Of a DNA stretch of 30,361 nucleotides, positions 28,466 to 30,361 are shown one piece after another. The position numbers and the translations under genes are program-made. The notes under the pieces were generated by a model. It was not told the origin of the DNA. It did not search any database and saw only the letters and a program-made list of their open reading frames with translations. Numbering within the stretch: position 1 is the stretch's first letter; each line of letters begins with the position of its first letter. Origin of the DNA: a virus; IMG/VR virus record IMGVR_UViG_3300035458_000016, positions 1 through 30,361 of that record; one strand, written 5' to 3'.

Positions 28466-29622
28466 TTACCTCCGATCACTCGGTTGAGGGTGGCGGCGGC
28501 ATCTTTGTCCGGCTGCTCTCCGCCGCCCGCGTAGTACCTTGCCATCGTGACCGTGGCGTGCCCGAGACGAGCCATTCGGACGTCTTCGGGAACTCCGGCG
28601 TTTTGTAGTAGGGCCGCATTGGAATGCCGTAATCCGTGACAGCCCACTCTCGGGAGTCCGAGTCGGTCTTCGGCGGCGTAGAGCGCCTTTATGACGTCGC
28701 GTTCGTGGAGGGGCCAGCCTCGCGGGGAGGTGAAGACCAACCCGAACTCCACGCCCATGCGGCGCTTGTGCTCCGTCAGGGCCGAGAGAGCGAATCCGGG
28801 AAGCGCCACGCGTTCGACGCTCCGCGCGGCTTTGGTGGGGACGCGGACCCATTCACCGTTTCGCCTTGCGAGTTGGGCGTGAACCCTCACAGATCCTGTG
28901 AGGTCCACGTCGCCCCAGGTCAGCCCCAGGGCTTCGGATATCCGCAGTCCGGTTCCCAGGAGGAGCGCCCACAAGGGTCCAAGACGATCTGAGGCGGTGC
29001 CTTCCAGGAGAATCCCGGCTTGTGAAGCGTCCAAGGTGGTGGCATGGAACGCCGGGACCTTCGGGGCTTCGGTGCCGTCCATCGGGTTACGTAGCAGGAT
29101 CCGCCGCCTCACGGCTCGGTTGAGCGCGGCGCGCAAGACGGCCCGGCGCTTGGCGATCGACGCCGGACCCCCCTCCATGCCATCCAGCCATCTCTGAATG
29201 GCTCTGGGTCCAAGGGATCCCATCATCACCGTCCCCAGAGTCGGGATGATGTGCTGCTCCACTGCTCCGCGGTAGCTCACGATTGTTGCGGGAGAGGCAT
29301 CCATGTCAGCGATCCAGGAGCGGAGGTACGCCGCGAGGGTCAAGCGGCTGGCTGGGATGTCGAGTTCGGCGTCCCGCTCCGCCAGCATCTCGCGCAGCAG
29401 CTCCTTGGCCGCCTCGTGGCACTCGCGACATTTGGGATCGGCGGCGGGTCGATGCCTCGGGCAGTTCTGATGCCACGGCACCTGGCGCTCGGCCCGGCCG
29501 CCCGGCATCGTGACGGCCACGAAGAACCGGCGCGACCGGCTCCGGAAGATGATCGAGCCCTCGTTGTGAGCTCTCAGGGGTGACGCCTCCTGGCGCCAGT
29601 TTACGCGCGGCGATCCAGGCAT
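28462..29622 (-). CDS. int: Tyrosine-family integrase, 386 aa
   Basis: Catalytic residues of a tyrosine recombinase are all present: R227 in GTGLRISEALGLTW, K264 region (RVPTKAARS), H329 and R332 in CHGLRHSNAALL, H355 in ARLGHATVTM and Y364 in ARYYAG. The N-terminal arm-binding part (GSIIFRSRSRRFFVAVTMPG) carries an unusual Cys/His insertion around 54-69 (CPRHRP, CREC). The core-binding helices run from LTLAAYLRSWIADMDASPAT. I choose ATG 29622, preceded by GGAGG at six bases; a CTG at 29577 after AGGAGG is an alternative. The start lies inside the HTH gene. It inserts the phage at an attachment site that I could not identify. Confidence 0.9.
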   Translation of the reverse strand: MPGSPRVNWRQEASPLRAHNEGSIIFRSRSRRFFVAVTMPGGRAERQVPWHQNCPRHRPAADPKCRECHEAAKELLREMLAERDAELDIPASRLTLAAYLRSWIADMDASPATIVSYRGAVEQHIIPTLGTVMMGSLGPRAIQRWLDGMEGGPASIAKRRAVLRAALNRAVRRRILLRNPMDGTEAPKVPAFHATTLDASQAGILLEGTASDRLGPLWALLLGTGLRISEALGLTWGDVDLTGSVRVHAQLARRNGEWVRVPTKAARSVERVALPGFALSALTEHKRRMGVEFGLVFTSPRGWPLHERDVIKALYAAEDRLGLPRVGCHGLRHSNAALLQNAGVPEDVRMARLGHATVTMARYYAGGGEQPDKDAAATLNRVIGGK

Positions 29623-29767
29623 CGACGTCCTCCACTGCGAACCGGACCAGCCGGCCGAGCCGGGCATAGGGCAGGTGGCCGGCCCGGGCCTCGCGGCGCA
29701 CGAAGTCAGGCGATGCTTCGATCATCGTCGCGACGGTGCGGGCGGAGACCCAGCCGGCGTTGGTCAT
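29306..29767 (-). CDS. Excisionase-like HTH protein, ORF overlapping integrase, up to 153 aa
   Basis: The first 65 residues form a winged-helix excisionase/AlpA-type domain: WVSARTVATMIEASPDFVRR, EARAGHLPYARLGRLVRFAV and EDVDAWIAARKL, with the recognition helix, the GHLPYARLG wing and the closing DAWI helix. Related proteins usually stop soon afterwards. Here the frame stays open another 86 residues inside the integrase gene with low-complexity Arg/Pro sequence, so only the N-terminal part looks selected. ATG 29767 overlaps the upstream gene (ATGA). It would bend DNA at the attachment site and direct excision, or regulate the integrase. Transcription is shared with the integrase. Confidence 0.75.
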   Translation of the reverse strand: MTNAGWVSARTVATMIEASPDFVRREARAGHLPYARLGRLVRFAVEDVDAWIAARKLAPGGVTPESSQRGLDHLPEPVAPVLRGRHDAGRPGRAPGAVASELPEASTRRRSQMSRVPRGGQGAAARDAGGAGRRTRHPSQPLDPRGVPPLLDR

Positions 29768-30111
29768 GCGAGAGCCGCTCGCGCCAGGCCATGGTCGATG
29801 CGGTGGTGGACCACCTTGACCCGGACGGGCGGGTCGAAGAAGGTGCGGAAGCCGACGTCCGAGCTCGAGCAGCCCATGGCCCGGCGGTGGGCCGCGAAGG
29901 CGTCGGCGAGGGCCGAGTCGATCGAGTAGAAGGCCCGCCGGGGCGCCGGCAGGACGAGCTCGCCGCAGTCGCAGCGGGCGCAGGCGAGCCGGTAGGGCGC
30001 CGCGAACGAGACCGTCTCGACCAGATGGCTGGGCGGCCGGATCCGGTTGTGCGCCAGCTGGCCCGGCGTCGGATCCAGGAAGCGGCCGGCGACCCCGGTC
30101 CTGACCTTCAT
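29764..30111 (-). CDS. Hypothetical zinc-knuckle protein, 115 aa
   Basis: ATG 30111 overlaps the upstream stop. The product starts MKVRTGVAGRFLDPTPGQLA and contains LACARCDCGELVLPAPRRAF, a CxxCxC cluster that could bind zinc, then a helical part (DSALADAFAAHRRAMGCSSS) and a basic His-containing end (VRVKVVHHRIDHGLARAALA). Unknown function, upstream of the excisionase-like gene. Confidence 0.6.
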   Translation of the reverse strand: MKVRTGVAGRFLDPTPGQLAHNRIRPPSHLVETVSFAAPYRLACARCDCGELVLPAPRRAFYSIDSALADAFAAHRRAMGCSSSDVGFRTFFDPPVRVKVVHHRIDHGLARAALA

Positions 30112-30361
30112 GGGCTGACCGCTCCAGTCCGCTGGCGCAGCCAGGCCAAGCTGCCCCGGGGAGCTGGGTAGCCAGCCGCCCGAAGGATGCGGCGCGCGTA
30201 CACAGCCATCGTCCAGGCGCGAGCCGCCTCGATTGGATCCTCGAGCATCGGACAGATCACCTGGGCCCGCCTGATCAGGCTGGCGAGTTCGTCGGCATAA
30301 GCCTCGTTCGACTGCTCAACGAATCCGAACCACTCCCGAAGATCCTCCTGGGCGCTGCTCA
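30108..30361 (-). CDS. Helical hypothetical protein at the right edge, about 84 aa
   Basis: The frame runs from the right edge to TGA at 30108. Its first complete codon follows the two bases TG at the edge, so an ATG, GTG or TTG start may lie exactly on the boundary. The product SSAQEDLREWFGFVEQSNEA, LASLIRRAQVICPMLEDPIE, AARAWTMAVYARRILRAAGY is helical and acidic at first, basic at the end. It overlaps the next gene as ATGA. No domain recognised. Confidence 0.6.
   Translation of the reverse strand, partial: SSAQEDLREWFGFVEQSNEAYADELASLIRRAQVICPMLEDPIEAARAWTMAVYARRILRAAGYPAPRGSLAWLRQRTGAVSP

Noticed and set aside
1-30361. A complete circular phage genome
   Set aside because: No terminal repeat is seen. 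Joining the ends would end the left-edge gene after about 18 codons in an unconvincing tail, and replication genes are missing.

Overview
The window is a large part of a temperate, long-tailed (siphovirus-like, HK97-fold) phage or prophage from a high-GC bacterium. No host housekeeping gene is visible, so I cannot say whether it is an integrated prophage or a free phage genome, and neither att site can be identified. By eye the GC content is roughly two-thirds. Some genes have good Shine-Dalgarno sequences, while the two divergent regulators look leaderless. The Ala/Pro/Ser-rich lipoprotein and the general gene style would fit Chloroflexota or Actinomycetota, but this host guess is weak.

Almost everything is on the minus strand, so transcription runs from right to left. 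From the right edge: two small genes, an excisionase-like HTH gene overlapping a tyrosine integrase (about 28.5-29.8 kb); a string of small accessory genes with a DNA methyltransferase (26.4-28.5 kb); an orphan HicB-like protein, several membrane proteins, a papain-like cysteine peptidase and a holin-like protein (23.1-25.7 kb, the presumed lysis region); HNH nuclease and large terminase (20.7-22.4 kb); portal, glycosyltransferase, a small virion protein, and a prohead protease fused to the major capsid protein (15.7-20.6 kb); small head genes, an Ala/Gly-rich repeat protein, neck and tail-completion genes, major tail protein, frameshifted tail-assembly chaperone, tape measure and a large tail-tip/receptor-binding protein (4.5-15.7 kb).

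Three genes run on the plus strand at 3.1-4.5 kb: an HTH repressor-like gene, a 46-residue membrane protein and an SGNH-hydrolase lipoprotein. They diverge from a Cro-like HTH gene (2.8-3.0 kb), which leads the leftward early genes: a 44-residue membrane protein, HNH nuclease, a RecB/Cas4-like nuclease with four cysteines, and a zinc-ribbon protein that runs off the left edge. The 130-base divergent region carries three inverted repeats and two promoters whose predicted start points fall on the A of each ATG. This looks like a compact lysis-lysogeny switch. The plus-strand genes are then probably expressed in the lysogen, and the lipoprotein hydrolase is a candidate lysogenic-conversion gene.

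Neighbouring minus-strand genes are very often joined by 4-base ATGA/GTGA stop-start overlaps. I used these to choose many starts. The most notable points are a papain-like peptidase where an endolysin would be expected, the putative leaderless three-operator switch, a canonical -1 slippery heptamer in the tail chaperone, a Com-like zinc finger fused to the portal, a terminase with Asn in place of the first nuclease Asp, and a glycosyltransferase inside the head module.
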